Source: Durusdinium trenchii (Eukaryota > Sar > Dinophyceae > Suessiales > Symbiodiniaceae). Taken from it: 64,000 bases of DNA. A model generated the notes under the pieces. The model had not been told where the DNA came from. It saw only the letters and a program-made list of their open reading frames with translations, and made no database searches. This document shows positions 10,390 to 20,196 of the stretch, one piece after another. The stretch spans positions 76,438 to 140,437 of the forward strand of contig CAXAMN010005236.1 in NCBI GenBank assembly GCA_963970005.1. The letters run 5' to 3'. Positions within the stretch are counted from its first letter, which is position 1; each line of letters starts with the position of its first letter. Both the position numbers and the translations under genes were made by a program.

Positions 10390-10805
10390 CTAGCCTCTTT
10401 TTAATTTACCCATCTTGCGCCGCTGTGGCCGCCGGCAAGGCCGATCGGCCGGGTTCTGTGAGGTATGGATGTATCCCCAGAAGGTAGTAGAACGCAACTT
10501 TCGGCCAGAGCTGCGATCACGAGTGAGGTCGCGCAGACACACAAGGCTGTCTGTCAAACGCAGAAACGGACGCGAAGTCGTCCGCGAAGAATCTTCCAGC
10601 GTCTGCTCGTCAATATAGCCCTCATCTCCAGGAGGCTTATGTGATCCCCCGCGTGCTTCCAAGTCCATCCGCTCACTTCTTTCCGCCGCCAGAGGCGTCC
10701 AAATACTAGCTCGCAGGCGGCAATGTTTAGGCAGTGGGCCCGCGTGTACCAACAAGTCCTCCTTTGGCAGTGGTAAATCCCATCATCCTTGCGATCGAGG
10801 TCCAT
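10390..10805 (-). pseudogene. RNase H-like region of DIRS-like element
   Basis: Two frames together read DHISLLEMRAILTSRRWKIL and FLRLTDSLVCLRDLTRDRSS, then WGYIHTSQNPADRPCR. The LLEMRA, LTDS and QNPAD signatures fit the RNase H part that follows the reverse transcriptase in DIRS and related elements. A frame change lies near 10.6 kb. The position just upstream of the recombinase supports the assignment. Confidence 0.55.
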
Positions 10806-11772
10806 GGTGTCTCCGAGTGAATTGCTTGGCGTCCCGGTAGGGGGGGCCTCATAAGAACGCGGTAGAAACTAATTCCACCCTGCCCCAAAGGGACAACCAA
10901 CTGCAAAGTCAGCCAAGCGACAACTCCCACACGCCATGAATTGCCCAACAAAGTCAGCCTATCGTCTTCATACTTCTGGCCGCAGTGCTTCGTGCAGTCT
11001 AATGGAAATCCCACTCACGCTCGGACACACTGGCCCTTCACCACAAGCCCTTCTTGTTCCACAAACCATGGGTGTCTTTATACTGCAAGGGGGGAATCGG
11101 AAATCGCTCTGGATTCATCGGAGCAATTCATGGGGGGGAACAGGAATCCATGCTTGCAGGTCTTCGGCCGGCTGATGTAGCGAATGTGGGGAGGTTGCAG
11201 CCCTCTCGTAGAGACCATCCTCGCTCCAAAAAAATGCCCTGGCTCAACCCGAGGCCCCGCCATCTACCTCAACCTCAACACCTTCCCGCGAGTCAAGGGC
11301 CACGTAACCCAATACAGACGAGGTCAAGAACATAGGGAGATTCCAACAGCGATCCGATAAGGGATCAATTCAAAAGCCTCACTCATCACCTGCCGGTCCT
11401 CACCGTTCATGGACGCTACATTCTCAATGAATTGCAAAATCTTGGCGATTCGGGGGGGCGTGAAGAAAAAGGCTGTTGCGTTCGTCTGCGTTGAGGCCGC
11501 TCACCCCCTGACATGGGGGGCCTGCTCCTACCAAGACAAGACCCAGCGCTAACTCACGAACTTGCTCCTTTCCAAAGGCAACAACGTCGTCAAAAAATTC
11601 AGTGTCGGGGAAGAAGCTTTCAACAACCCTGCGGATCCTTTACAACGCTGATATGCACTGCCATAGGTAAGCCCAGAATGTCGCACGCAACTCGAAGAGC
11701 TCCAATTCCATCGGAAAGCCCACAGTCAACGCCTGAACTAAATCCTGTGCCTCGGGGATGTCACCTCGCACT

Positions 11773-12321
11773 TTAGCATTGAGCCCCGCTCGGCCATAAT
11801 CCGTCACCCCTCTGCAGGAGCAAATGCCGCCACCCTGAGTCTGAGTGGAAGCTCACCGCCCCATCCAACGCAACCCTGAAGTCCTTCTGTTCCAGACTCA
11901 GCAAGATCATACGAGCTAGCTCTACCATGACCCTCCGCGGAAGAGGCAGTCGTACCGCTGGTGTGTCATGTTCAAAGTTCAGCATGTGCCTGAAGACCTC
12001 ATTTAGCTCGCGCAGCAACGCCCGGAACATACAGATGTAAATGAAACCTCCACACACCACCTGCAGCTCCCGGAGGGTGGACTGTCCCCGCTCAAACAAC
12101 TCACGCGCCAGTTTACAATACACCTGCACCTTCTGAGGCTTTGGCGCGGCAAATCCTTCTCCTGTCGGCCTCGCCATTCCTTTGATTTCCCTTTGCCCTT
12201 GCCGGGATACCCCTTCACGCTCGCCTTGTGCAATACCTTGATCTCCTCGGCGGCTTGCCGTCCTGCCTTCAAGATCCCCGTTGAATGGCTTCTCCTGTGC
12301 CACAAGTTCGAGCTTTCTCAT
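11773..12321 (-). pseudogene. DIRS-like polyprotein segment (post-RT linker)
   Basis: This 182-codon minus-strand frame starts with a charged low-complexity part and continues with QVYCKLARELFERGQSTLRE, LQVVCGGFIYICMFRALLRE and VRLPLPRRVMVELARMILLS. That pattern (conserved GF-FRPLL-EVFR helix, then L-MP---ELA-----PL-F-DFR) is what I remember between the RT thumb and RNase H of dinoflagellate retroelements. The sequence from 11.77 to 10.8 kb continues without a clean frame. Confidence 0.45.
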
Positions 12322-14900
12322 CAGTTCGGAACGAAGGCCTCGAGCATGTCCTTCTAATGCCTTGAGGCCTTGGGTGCCTAAGTCAGCGGGTCCGGATAGC
12401 AGGAGAGGTCATAGTGCCCAGCCACCGGGGCGACGTGCCCGGCGCGAGCACCTGCAGAACGGACTGAGTGACTGGCCGGTGCTGCTCCATCCATCTGCTC
12501 TCCGGGCATCCCCGCCTGTGTGAGCAAGGCCTCTTTGGCCTTTCCAGAACATAGTTTCCAAACAGGTTGAATGGGAGTGGCTACCCAGTTGGTGAAGATT
12601 GTGAAGAGTTGCAATGGCCCTCAGAGGAGGCCAGCGGCAGATCGAGGCGGCGCCCCGCCTTGGTTCCTGCCGATCCGAGGCCAGGCGGTGGAAGAAGGCG
12701 GGAGATCTGGATACAGTACAGACAGTCTCCTGGGGCGCTAGTTCGCTTTAACCTACGGGCCGTTTAATGGGGAGGTGTGGCCCCTTAACGGGAGGGGAGA
12801 GGCAGGGATGAATCCTTCCAGGGGTGCTAAGACGCTAAGAAAGCACAGGGCCAAAACAAGCATCCCCAACACCACCGCTACGTAAAGGAAGTGCCCCCCC
12901 CAAGTGTCCCTTTCTCCTAATTCTGACCCTGTCTCTCTATAAAATCAGGGTCCTGACCCCCCCGAATCCACACATATACTTGATATACTGTGAATCAAAA
13001 TATGCCGGCCGTGGACCCCATGATTTCATAGAGGATATATATATATATATATTGCATCATACATCATCATACATGTTATTCAACATCTTGTCTCTTGTCA
13101 CATCAATGCCGAACATGAGCTAGCAGCGAGCAACGAATGTGCGTCAAGCGCTGTCCTTTTTGCACACGGGTGGCTAGGATGGAGTTGCAGCGAGCAGAAT
13201 TGTTCAGGACCGGAAGTGTGCTGTTGACAGTAAGCGTGGCATGAGATGTTTCTTGACCCTTTGTCATCAAGTTCCAAAACTCCTTCATACATTGAGCAAC
13301 AAGAGCAAGCTTTCAGTGCATTGTTTCTGGTGCACGCGGAGAAACGTTGCAAGCACAAGATTGGAGGAAAGAATACAAGCCTCCACTCTTCCCCACAAGC
13401 CAACGCTTTGCTTTTTGCATCTTGTGCATTGTTTGACATGTGTTGCGTCGCATTCGTTTTCCTTCGGCGCTAGGCTTTCATTCAAGCCGTTGCTTCTGTA
13501 CCAACAAGTACTCTCAGCTTGCTTCCTTATTTTTGTTAAATGCAAGGGGAAAAACTCACTAACAAAGACAAGCGTGATCGTGGGACCTTCAGGCATCTTT
13601 TGGCCGTGGGTTTTAAGGGTCTCGTAGTACCGTAGCTCAGTTGACACAAATGGATGTGGGTCAAAACCCCTACAAAAAAAATAGACGGTTGACATCCCTT
13701 ATAGAGGAATCTGCTCATTGTCAAATTGGATACTAGATGATTAGCAAATAACATATGGGGTCACAATCGATTCCTTTGAAGGACATTCATCATCCATCCT
13801 GCTTCCTGACCATGAAACGACAACACATTTTCACGCTACAATGGCAAAGTGCAAACAATGCATCTCAAACAAACGTGCAGTCTCCGGTTCCACAGGGCAC
13901 GTCTCAGACAAGCATGAGCTGGCCACATTGCGACGTACGATTTGTTTGGTGAGCACAGCAAGGACCCTTTGCCTCCCTTTGCTGCAGTTGACTGCAATGC
14001 TTTCGGTAAAACTCAAAAAAATGAAAAATCATTAGATGACTTTCGCGTAGGTCCTGTATGGTCCCGTTCTATCATCTAGCGCATTTGGCTGTATTCTCAA
14101 GATGCATAAATCTTGATTTTTCATAGTGTATTCTCAAAAATGCTCACAAAAACTCAGTAAGTAAGAACCCAACGCCGTCAATGATGTAGGAGTCAAGGGC
14201 TGTGATGGTCCGTTTGCGACAGGTTTGAAAAGCATCATCGCCTGCATATGTATCTAAACGGCATGGAGGTTCAGAAAACTGACGTCAAACATGACATGAA
14301 ACCATGTGTTGTTTACACCTTCAGCCTTTGACATGTTGTGTTTTTGCAAATTGAAAACCCTCAAAACCTGCCTTCACCTGGAGCGTAGCAAATGAGTTTT
14401 CCAACCAATGGGTCCTGGCAGTGTCGTTTTGGTGCGATCTGCAATCTGCATTAGGAAGTGTTTGCGTGCATTCTCTCAGGCATGTCTAGCCGGTATGCAA
14501 AGGGCCAGGAATGTTATACTTTCCCAATCAAGATATCAATCAACCCATGACTCGATTTTTAGCGAGGTGTCGTAAAAATGCAAAACACAACCTGGAACCT
14601 GCGCACTTTATCCAACTTTGTTGGCACGTGCGAGAAAAGTGCGGACAATATAAGCGATCTTCAACTCTTTGATGTTTTCGGACACCGCTTATACATGAAC
14701 TGGTTCATTGAGCATCTACACTTGCACAGCAGGTCTTGTTTGGCATCGCTCTTGCCACCATTACTCTTTTACCCAAGCATTGTGTCCGCACTATGGGGTT
14801 CCTCCGGTACGGGTTGAGGACGGGTGCTTGATCGCAAGTGCTCGCGCCCTTGTCCGCTAATTTGTTGCTACTTACAGTGCATTCATTCACCTCGAGATCT
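12322..14900. other. Region without recognised gene; AT microsatellite
   Basis: No gene is recognised. An AT dinucleotide run lies at about 13,033-13,052. A minus-strand frame at about 13,560-13,695 (GFDPHPFVSTELRYYETLKT, then HGQKMPEGPTI) has exon-like composition but no recognised family. Confidence 0.45.
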
Positions 14901-14989
14901 TCGAAATGCATTTCGACTGCGCAGGCTCGCAGAGTCTGGTGGACCAGCGCGGGCGCTCTTCAGGGCTGCGCTCCCGGTGTTTTTGACTT

Positions 14990-15330
14990 GGAGATCACTT
15001 TTCGTGGCAGGCGCAAGGGCAACCTCGTGCTTTCATCATGGTGGTGGTCTTCAGCGTGCCCTGGTTTCGTGGCAGGCGCAGTGAACCGTGACTTTTGGAC
15101 ATGTGGTTCGTTTTCAGAAATCGGACGAAGTCTTGAGCGAAACCTACATTTTGGCATCTTGACGTCGTCTTTGGAAATGCTCTTGCTGCAAATCGCCTTG
15201 GCGTGGCTCCGCGGTGTGAGTCTTAGCCTGCGTGGCAGGCACGCAAATTTCCTGGCAAGCGCAGCGCTAGTGAACCTTGAAGTGAAGATTTCCTGGCAAA
15301 CGCAATGCTTTGTGGACCTTGAACTCTTCC
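14990..15330 (+). repeat. Degenerate array of a GGCAGGCGCA motif
   Basis: The phrase TTTCGTGGCAGGCGCA occurs near 15,000 and 15,067, with decayed versions near 15,228 (GCGTGGCAGGCACGC), 15,249 (TTCCTGGCAAGCGCA) and 15,290 (TTCCTGGCAAACGCA), several followed by GTGAACC or GTGGACC. A 188-codon plus-strand frame crosses it but I regard it as a by-product of the repeats. Confidence 0.6.
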
Positions 15331-15489
15331 GCCTTGGCTTCAACTTCCAAATGATCGGTCCCATGTCAGGCACATCAGCCAACAACCTCTGCAGCCAATT
15401 CTAGGCAAGTCTGAGTTGGAAACAAAAACGTCCAGCAAACTTTGACCTGGACACGAAACGGGATCATCTAAAGCCAAAAGCTCGTGATA

Positions 15490-15790
15490 GCAAAAAGACT
15501 TTTCCGGCAGCACCAGCAGCAACGCCGCCAGCGCGCAGCAGCGGCCCCAAGCGCGCACAGGAGCGGCACCCTGCAGCGGCACCAGCACCGAAGCTCACGC
15601 AGCTCTTCCTATACTTGAAACAGGAAACCCAATAGCTCACGCTATCTAGGCAATTGCGCCAGCGTAGACTCCAGATAGGAGAATGACCTTTCCGCAGCGC
15701 CAGCAGCAGCACCCTGCGCAAAAGCTCCCAAGCGCACCTGCACCTTGCTGCGGCACCCTGCAGCGGCACCAGCGCCGAAGCTCAGGCCCG
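15490..15790 (+). repeat. CAGCGGCACC-type array, third locus
   Basis: Two related blocks rich in CAGCAGCGGCACC and ending in CCGAAGCTCA flank the phrase CTATACTTGAAACAGGAA...CCAATAGCTCACGCTATCT. The same array plus the same phrase (CTATACTTGAAGTAAGAA) occurs at 51.85-52.17 kb beside the Penelope-like element, so this is an independent copy of that sequence without the element. Confidence 0.65.
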
Positions 15791-16039
15791 ATGAATCAGT
15801 GAGACAACGCAAACCCAATGTTGTCTCCCAAAACGAAGAATCCCACATTCACACCAACTCTTTTTGCTGCGTCTTCCCTCGTCTTTTGAAAGAGATGGAA
15901 TCACCTGACTCCTGCTGAGCTTGCAGCAATGACACAAAAGCTGGCCTTTCCAAAAGATAATGTCAGCCATAGTCCTTGAAAGATTGCAGTGCGTCTTGAG
16001 ACTATGGCCTGGCTGGCGCAGGGGAGCGGGGCCCGCTCC

Positions 16040-16275
16040 CCTTGTAGTACTCGTACCAGCGCTACTAGTCCTACTGATACTAGTGCTACTACAAGTACGA
16101 CTAATACACCAACAACGACGACGACGACGACGATTACTACAACAACAACAACAACTACTACTACTACTACTACTGAGGAGGAGGAGGAGGACGACGACGA
16201 CGACGACGACGCTTGCAACGCCTACGACAACGCCTTCTACGCGGGGCCCGCTCCGCTTGTAGCGTTCGTACTAGC
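16040..16275 (+). repeat. Mosaic trinucleotide microsatellite between short direct repeats
   Basis: ACG, ACA, ACT, GAG and GAC triplet runs follow each other at about 16,108-16,212. The array lies between two related segments, GGGCCCGCTCCCCTTGTAG (about 16,030) and GGGCCCGCTCCGCTTGTAG (about 16,243), each continuing TNNTCGTAC-AGC-CTACT. Frames through it give poly-Thr/Glu/Asp and are not genes. Confidence 0.8.
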
Positions 16276-16299
16276 ACTACTACAGTGGCCTACCGCCAA

Positions 16300-16440
16300 G
16301 TTAAGATACTTATAACTAAGTTAGTATAGTTTTGGGAGATATGAATTACTTATAATTAAGTTATCATAGTTAACTTAACACAATTTAAACCTTAGTAATA
16401 ACTTTTGTAACTTAGCTAACTTGAAAAGTACATTGAAAAA
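16300..16440. other. AT-rich stretch
   Basis: Sequence rich in TTAACTTA and AAGTTAG motifs with no coding potential. The following 16.45-16.85 kb also shows no gene, only CA-rich and imperfect inverted segments. Confidence 0.5.
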
Positions 16441-16849
16441 TATGGGAAATCACAAGTATGAGTCAAACGACTAAAAGGCTTGGAAAAAGGTACGCGGAGC
16501 ACCGCGTATTGGAAACATGTGTGTTTATTGAAGGGATGGACAACCGCCACAAAACCACACACACAGCATACACACAAAGCTGTGGGTGGCCCACTGCCCA
16601 CCGCAAGGGCAAACCTAGAGAAGGAACCAATTTTCCACAGGAGGCATATCACAGTGCTCCCTGTGAGATACTACCAGGCTGGCGGACCGTCCCGACCATC
16701 CCAGACTCAGGGGCCTTCTGGACCATCGGAGACTCAGTCTCACAAACAACCTGTGGCGTGTCTCCAGGCTGAGAGTCCGAGAAAGTGCGCAAAGAGGAGG
16801 GCCAAAGGTCTTGACTGCTTGGACCACAGCCGAACACATACAAACATAC

Positions 16850-16995
16850 TTTGAACACATTCTTAACCCATATGTGTTACAAATGTGTTAAAATATGTTA
16901 AAATGTGTTAAGTAAAGAAACAAAACGCGAACACATTTTTAACACATATGTGTTAAGAACGCGCTAAGAATGTGTTCAGATGTGTTATATAAGTA
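16850..16995 (+). repeat. Cluster of TGTGTTAA / TTAACACA motifs
   Basis: ATGTGTTA or TAACACAT occurs about eight times in 140 bp, including two palindromic ATATGTGTTA sites. The cluster ends in TGTTATATAAG. It may be a decayed tandem repeat or a subterminal region of an unknown element. Confidence 0.6.
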
Positions 16996-17003
16996 AAAAG
17001 TCC

Positions 17004-17150
17004 GTGGACCACCGCTCCAAAATACAGAGTATTCATTTTAGAAGTTCATCTATATCTTGAATGAGTGGACCACCACTCCAAAATACAGAGTATTCATTTT
17101 AACAGCTCATCAATATCTTGAATCAATGGGACCACCGCTCCAAAACACAG
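17004..17150 (+). repeat. 61-bp tandem repeat, about 2.3 copies
   Basis: GTGGACCACC-CTCCAAAATACAG starts at 17,004 and 17,065, with a third start near 17,127 (GGGACCACCGCTCC). Each unit holds TATTCATTTTA and TATCTTGAAT. Confidence 0.8.
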
Positions 17151-17167
17151 TGTGTGTAAATGGGGCC

Positions 17168-17212
17168 TCCCACCTGGGGCCCCGGGGTGGATGGGGCCCC
17201 AGGTGGACCTAC
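17168..17212. repeat. GC-rich inverted repeat
   Basis: CCACCTGGGGCCCC and GGGGCCCCAGGTGG face each other over a GGGGTGGAT spacer, a strong hairpin of about 14 bp per arm. Confidence 0.8.
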
Positions 17213-17605
17213 ACCTGGCCAAAAATTATTCCAGATGTGAACACCTTTCAGGAATAATTTGCAGCATTTTACAGCCGTGTCTGCCTTGCAGTCTATAAGT
17301 GATCTTACACGCGTTCCACAACACAGGTTCAGTTTCTACAGTGATCTTCTGCGTTTTGATTCCTCCTCGGTCGCGTCAGGGGATCCAACACGCGGCAAAA
17401 CGGCTGAACTTTTCAGATCAGCAACTCCCCACGTGACTTCCAGGACGGCGAGGCCACGCCAGAAGCCAGCCCCAGAAACCAAACTTGGGAGTAGACACAG
17501 AGCAGGAACCGTCAGATCAGGGGTGCCAGGTCATAGGCGACCCAACCAAATAAAACTGGTCTCACGAGAAAAGAGAGCTGTCAGATCTGTGGAACTGTGA
17601 AAAAC

Positions 17606-17930
17606 GCCCAGTGCGTAGGGGTGATCACATCAAAGCCGCCCTAGACTTAAATCTGCTGTCTAGAACCTGTGACTTCCAGGACAGCGAGAAACCAAACTTG
17701 GGAACAGTCAGATCAGGGCTCCTAGGTCATAGGCGCCCCAGCCACATCTTTCTTGTGGACCCTGAAGCTGTGAGACGTGTGACCTGAAGCTGTAGATTGC
17801 GCAAGATATGTGCCCCAAAATGGCAAGTTTGCCTCCTGTTGTAGGGCACTGTTCAGCAGACAGCCAACTGCTAAATTATTCTAGGGTCTATCACATCAAA
17901 CCCACCCTGGAATTATTTCAGTCCACACCG
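17606..17930 (+). repeat. Dispersed ~300-bp repeat, left copy
   Basis: Sequence blocks at 17,610-17,680 and 17,790-17,930 recur in inverted orientation and reversed order at 39,690-39,928, on the other side of the copia element. Shared phrases include GCCGCCCTAGACTTAAATCT and TGGCAAGTTTGCCTCCTGTT. Confidence 0.75.
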
Positions 17931-18120
17931 CAAGCAATGAGAGCCACCAACGACAAAAATAATCCAAGTGGTGGGTTTGATGCGATCGACCCTGGAATAG
18001 TTTAGCAGTTAGCTGTCTAGAAGGAAAAGTGCACTGTTTGGGCACAAATCTTAGGGCTTCCACAAATCTGCAGCTTCAGGTCACACATCTCACATCATCT
18101 CACAGCTTCAGAATCCACAA
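17753..18120. repeat. Foldback (MITE-like) element with long inverted arms
   Basis: The outer ends TTGTGGA--CTGAAGCTGTGAGA (17,753) and its complement (ending 18,120) are inverted, and pairing continues inward with mismatches through most of the 368 bp: GTGACCTGAAGCTG with CAGCTTCAGGTCAC, and GGGTCTATCACATCAAACCC with GGGTTTGATGCGATCGACCC. The central spacer is about 30 bp. It encodes nothing. Its left arm is shared with the 17,606-17,930 repeat, and it ends 33 bp before the copia LTR. Confidence 0.75.
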
Positions 18121-18153
18121 CCACGGTGTTTTTTAGGGAGCTGCGACGGCATA

Positions 18154-18329
18154 TGATTTGTCTCATGTGCGACATGCACTGTTTTCCCCGCAGCGCTTGA
18201 GCCCCGGCTCGCCTCGAAAAGGTGCTAGGCCGTTCGGTACGGCCTTCGTGTGCTTTCGGCCCCTTTGTGGAGCGCGCCATAGGTTTTTGCGGTTGGGTCC
18301 CCTCGTTGTTTAGGACCTATCCCGTTGCA
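18154..18329 (+). repeat. Copia 5' LTR
   Basis: The LTR starts TGATTTGTCTCATG and ends ATCCCGTTGCA (TG...CA). It matches 39,385-39,560 except for C/T in CGGCCCCTT and T/C in GACCTATCC. Similarity to the sequence around the right LTR extends a few bases upstream (ACGGCAT), so the exact start could be slightly earlier. Confidence 0.9.
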
Positions 18330-18343
18330 TTGGCAGCGGAGCT
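18330..18343 (+). promoter_or_regulatory. Candidate primer-binding site
   Basis: TTGGCAGCGGAGCT follows the LTR immediately, the usual place of the tRNA primer site. It resembles an internal part of eukaryotic initiator-Met tRNA (TGGCGCAGCGGAAGC), as expected if copia-type half-tRNA priming is used. The match is imperfect and the tRNA identity is inference. Confidence 0.4.
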
Positions 18344-18775
18344 TTGCCTGGGGCTTCGTGGCGGCCTACACCGTGCGATCCTTCCAGGTTGTCTTCACCT
18401 TGGACGGTGACTTCAACCACGGAGGAGACAGCGCGGGACCGATCCCGATCCCCGCCTAGAGGTCCGCGACCCTACGACATCTTCACCCCGCAGCTTCGCG
18501 CACAGGTGGACGCGAGGGCTTCGCGACCTCGGGATCGCCCGGAGCCTGATCCAGAGCCTGAACCTGGTGAGGACCTTCACCGACGAGCACAACACCTTCG
18601 GGCGGCAGCGGCTCTTTGGGACATCTTCGATAGCGATCCTCGGCAAGCTCGACCAACGCGAGTTGGACGTTGGGACCAGGAAGGAGGACGTCTCAACATG
18701 GTGCTACCTTCAGGAGAGCCTGTGATTGGGCATCCTTATTTTCCGGTCGGCCATCAACGGCGACGTCAGGGCTGA
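18344..18775 (+). CDS. Leader ORF of copia element, unknown role
   Basis: A 143-codon frame right after the primer site has Arg/Pro/Asp-rich sequence (DRSRSPPRGPRPYDIFTPQL, DRPEPDPEPEPGEDLHRR). It is followed by a gap of about 190 bp before the gag-like frame. It may be an N-terminal part of the polyprotein or an untranslated leader that happens to be open. No homolog is recognised. Confidence 0.35.
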   Translation: MPGASWRPTPCDPSRLSSPWTVTSTTEETARDRSRSPPRGPRPYDIFTPQLRAQVDARASRPRDRPEPDPEPEPGEDLHRRAQHLRAAAALWDIFDSDPRQARPTRVGRWDQEGGRLNMVLPSGEPVIGHPYFPVGHQRRRQG

Positions 18776-18960
18776 GTGACACTACATCCAGGACTTTGAC
18801 ATCCTGGACTTTCTCCTTTTGGGACTACGTCCATAGCTTTTTCCTGGACTTCATCCATTACAAGTTCAGGGCTACTTTTTCCTGTACCTCAACGAGGTCT
18901 TCATTTTGCACCCTGGCTCAAAGAGGCGATTCTCTTCCTTGCCTTCGCCATTTTCTTCCA

Positions 18961-20196
18961 TGGAGGGCAAGCAGGTGGCTGAGACCATCCCATCCTGGGA
19001 CGGCAACCCTCGAGGATGGCGCCGGTATCAAAGAGAGAAGTTCTTTGGTACACCATGGGAACAAAGAAGAACCAAAGGTCCCTACTTGGAGCTCGCCTTG
19101 TCGCTCGCCTCACGGGACCAGCAAGGCTTTTGGCTATGTCATGGAGCCTTGAAGAGCTCTCCGGCACCCACGGAGTGCAGAATCTCTTGAACAAGCTGGA
19201 ACAATCCCCGCTGGTGCGCAAGCAGCTTCCTAACACAGCTGCGGTGCTTCAGCAGTACTTCAACTACCGCCGCCAGAGGCACGAGAACATCAATGCCTAC
19301 CTGGTGAGGGAAAGTCTCTACTACGAGGAGTTCTTGGAGGCGCTCATGGCACTACATGGCGGACATCAAGGTCACGCTGGCCTTTTGGATCTGGAAGAGT
19401 CCTCTTCGTCCTCTGAGTCGGACGGAGGCCACAAGGACAAGAAGGGCTACAAATCCGTTCCAACTGAGGATCCATCTTCACCCGCGCTCACGCCCTGATG
19501 GTTCCCGACCTGGCAGTGCTCGAGCTGGAGACCCTCCTGGTCTTTCGATCACCGACTCCTTCATCCTCACTCAACTACGAGGATGGCGGCTTCTCAGCGG
19601 CGCAGCTCTCAGCAGCGAAGAATGGAGGTCCATCTTGGCCTCAACCAAGAACCAGCTGGACTACGACAGCGTCCGGGAGGCCCTCACGGTTTTGTTCGAC
19701 GAGCAAATCATGCACCGGTCTTCAACGTCTTCACCGCCTACACATGGACACGGCACTCCGCACTTCTTCAACATGGCGGAAGAGGACACCTGGGGAGAGG
19801 GATGATGGAACTTCCTGGGCGGCTACTGCCTGGGAGGAGAGTTCCGAATGGCCAGAAGAACCTGATGGAGAAGTTTCTCTGGCAGAGGATTCAACGCCTC
19901 TTGATCCTGAAGCCATGACGGCTGATAGGACTTGGTCACAAGCTCACAAGAGCACCCAGATGCTTCGCAAAGACCGCGGTTTTGGTGCGGCTTCAGCGAA
20001 GACCGATGGTTGCTTCATCTGTGGCAACAAAGGCCACATGGCCCGTGAATGTCCTGACCGCAATGCCAAAGGTGGAAAAGGAAAAGGGAAAGGCCGACAG
20101 GTCTACTTCTCTGACGAGATCTACATGCACGGACTACATGTTCAACAAGGGCAAAGGCGGCAAAAAGGGCAATGGCAAGATGAACAACTTCTTTGA
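18961..20196 (+). pseudogene. Copia gag with zinc knuckle, frameshifted
   Basis: Gag would package element RNA. The frame opens with MEGKQVAETIPSWDGNPRGW, the P-WDG---W signature of copia gags. Following the protein needs four frame changes: at about 19,031 (a GA dinucleotide slip in AGAGAGAAG), about 19,490, about 19,800, and at 20,131 where GGACTACATG replaces GACTACATG. Recognisable parts are SLLGARLVARLTGPARLLAM, EEWRSILASTKNQLDYDSVR and a CX2CX4HX4C zinc knuckle at 20,011-20,052 (CFICGNKGHMAREC). Slips at short repeats suggest decay, although assembly errors cannot be excluded. Confidence 0.8.

Larger units (their letters stand above)
9619..12321 (-). mobile_element. Decayed DIRS-like retroelement fragment
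   Basis: Frames on the minus strand carry, in element order, a segment ending in an RNase H-like region and then a tyrosine recombinase that stops at 9619. This is the layout of DIRS-type elements, which use a tyrosine recombinase in place of a DDE integrase. At least five frame changes are needed to follow the protein, so the copy is dead. The reverse-transcriptase core upstream of about 12.3 kb is not visible, and I found no split direct or inverted terminal repeats. The call rests on remembered dinoflagellate DIRS-like proteins and on the recombinase motifs. Confidence 0.65.

Noticed and set aside
14838..15404. 188-codon plus-strand frame
   Set aside because: It runs across the degenerate GGCAGGCGCA repeat array and reads as Leu/Ser/Trp-rich text with no domain; the opposite strand is equally open.
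15960..16315. Frames encoding poly-Thr/Glu/Asp or poly-Val/Ser
   Set aside because: They are translations of the triplet microsatellite in every frame.
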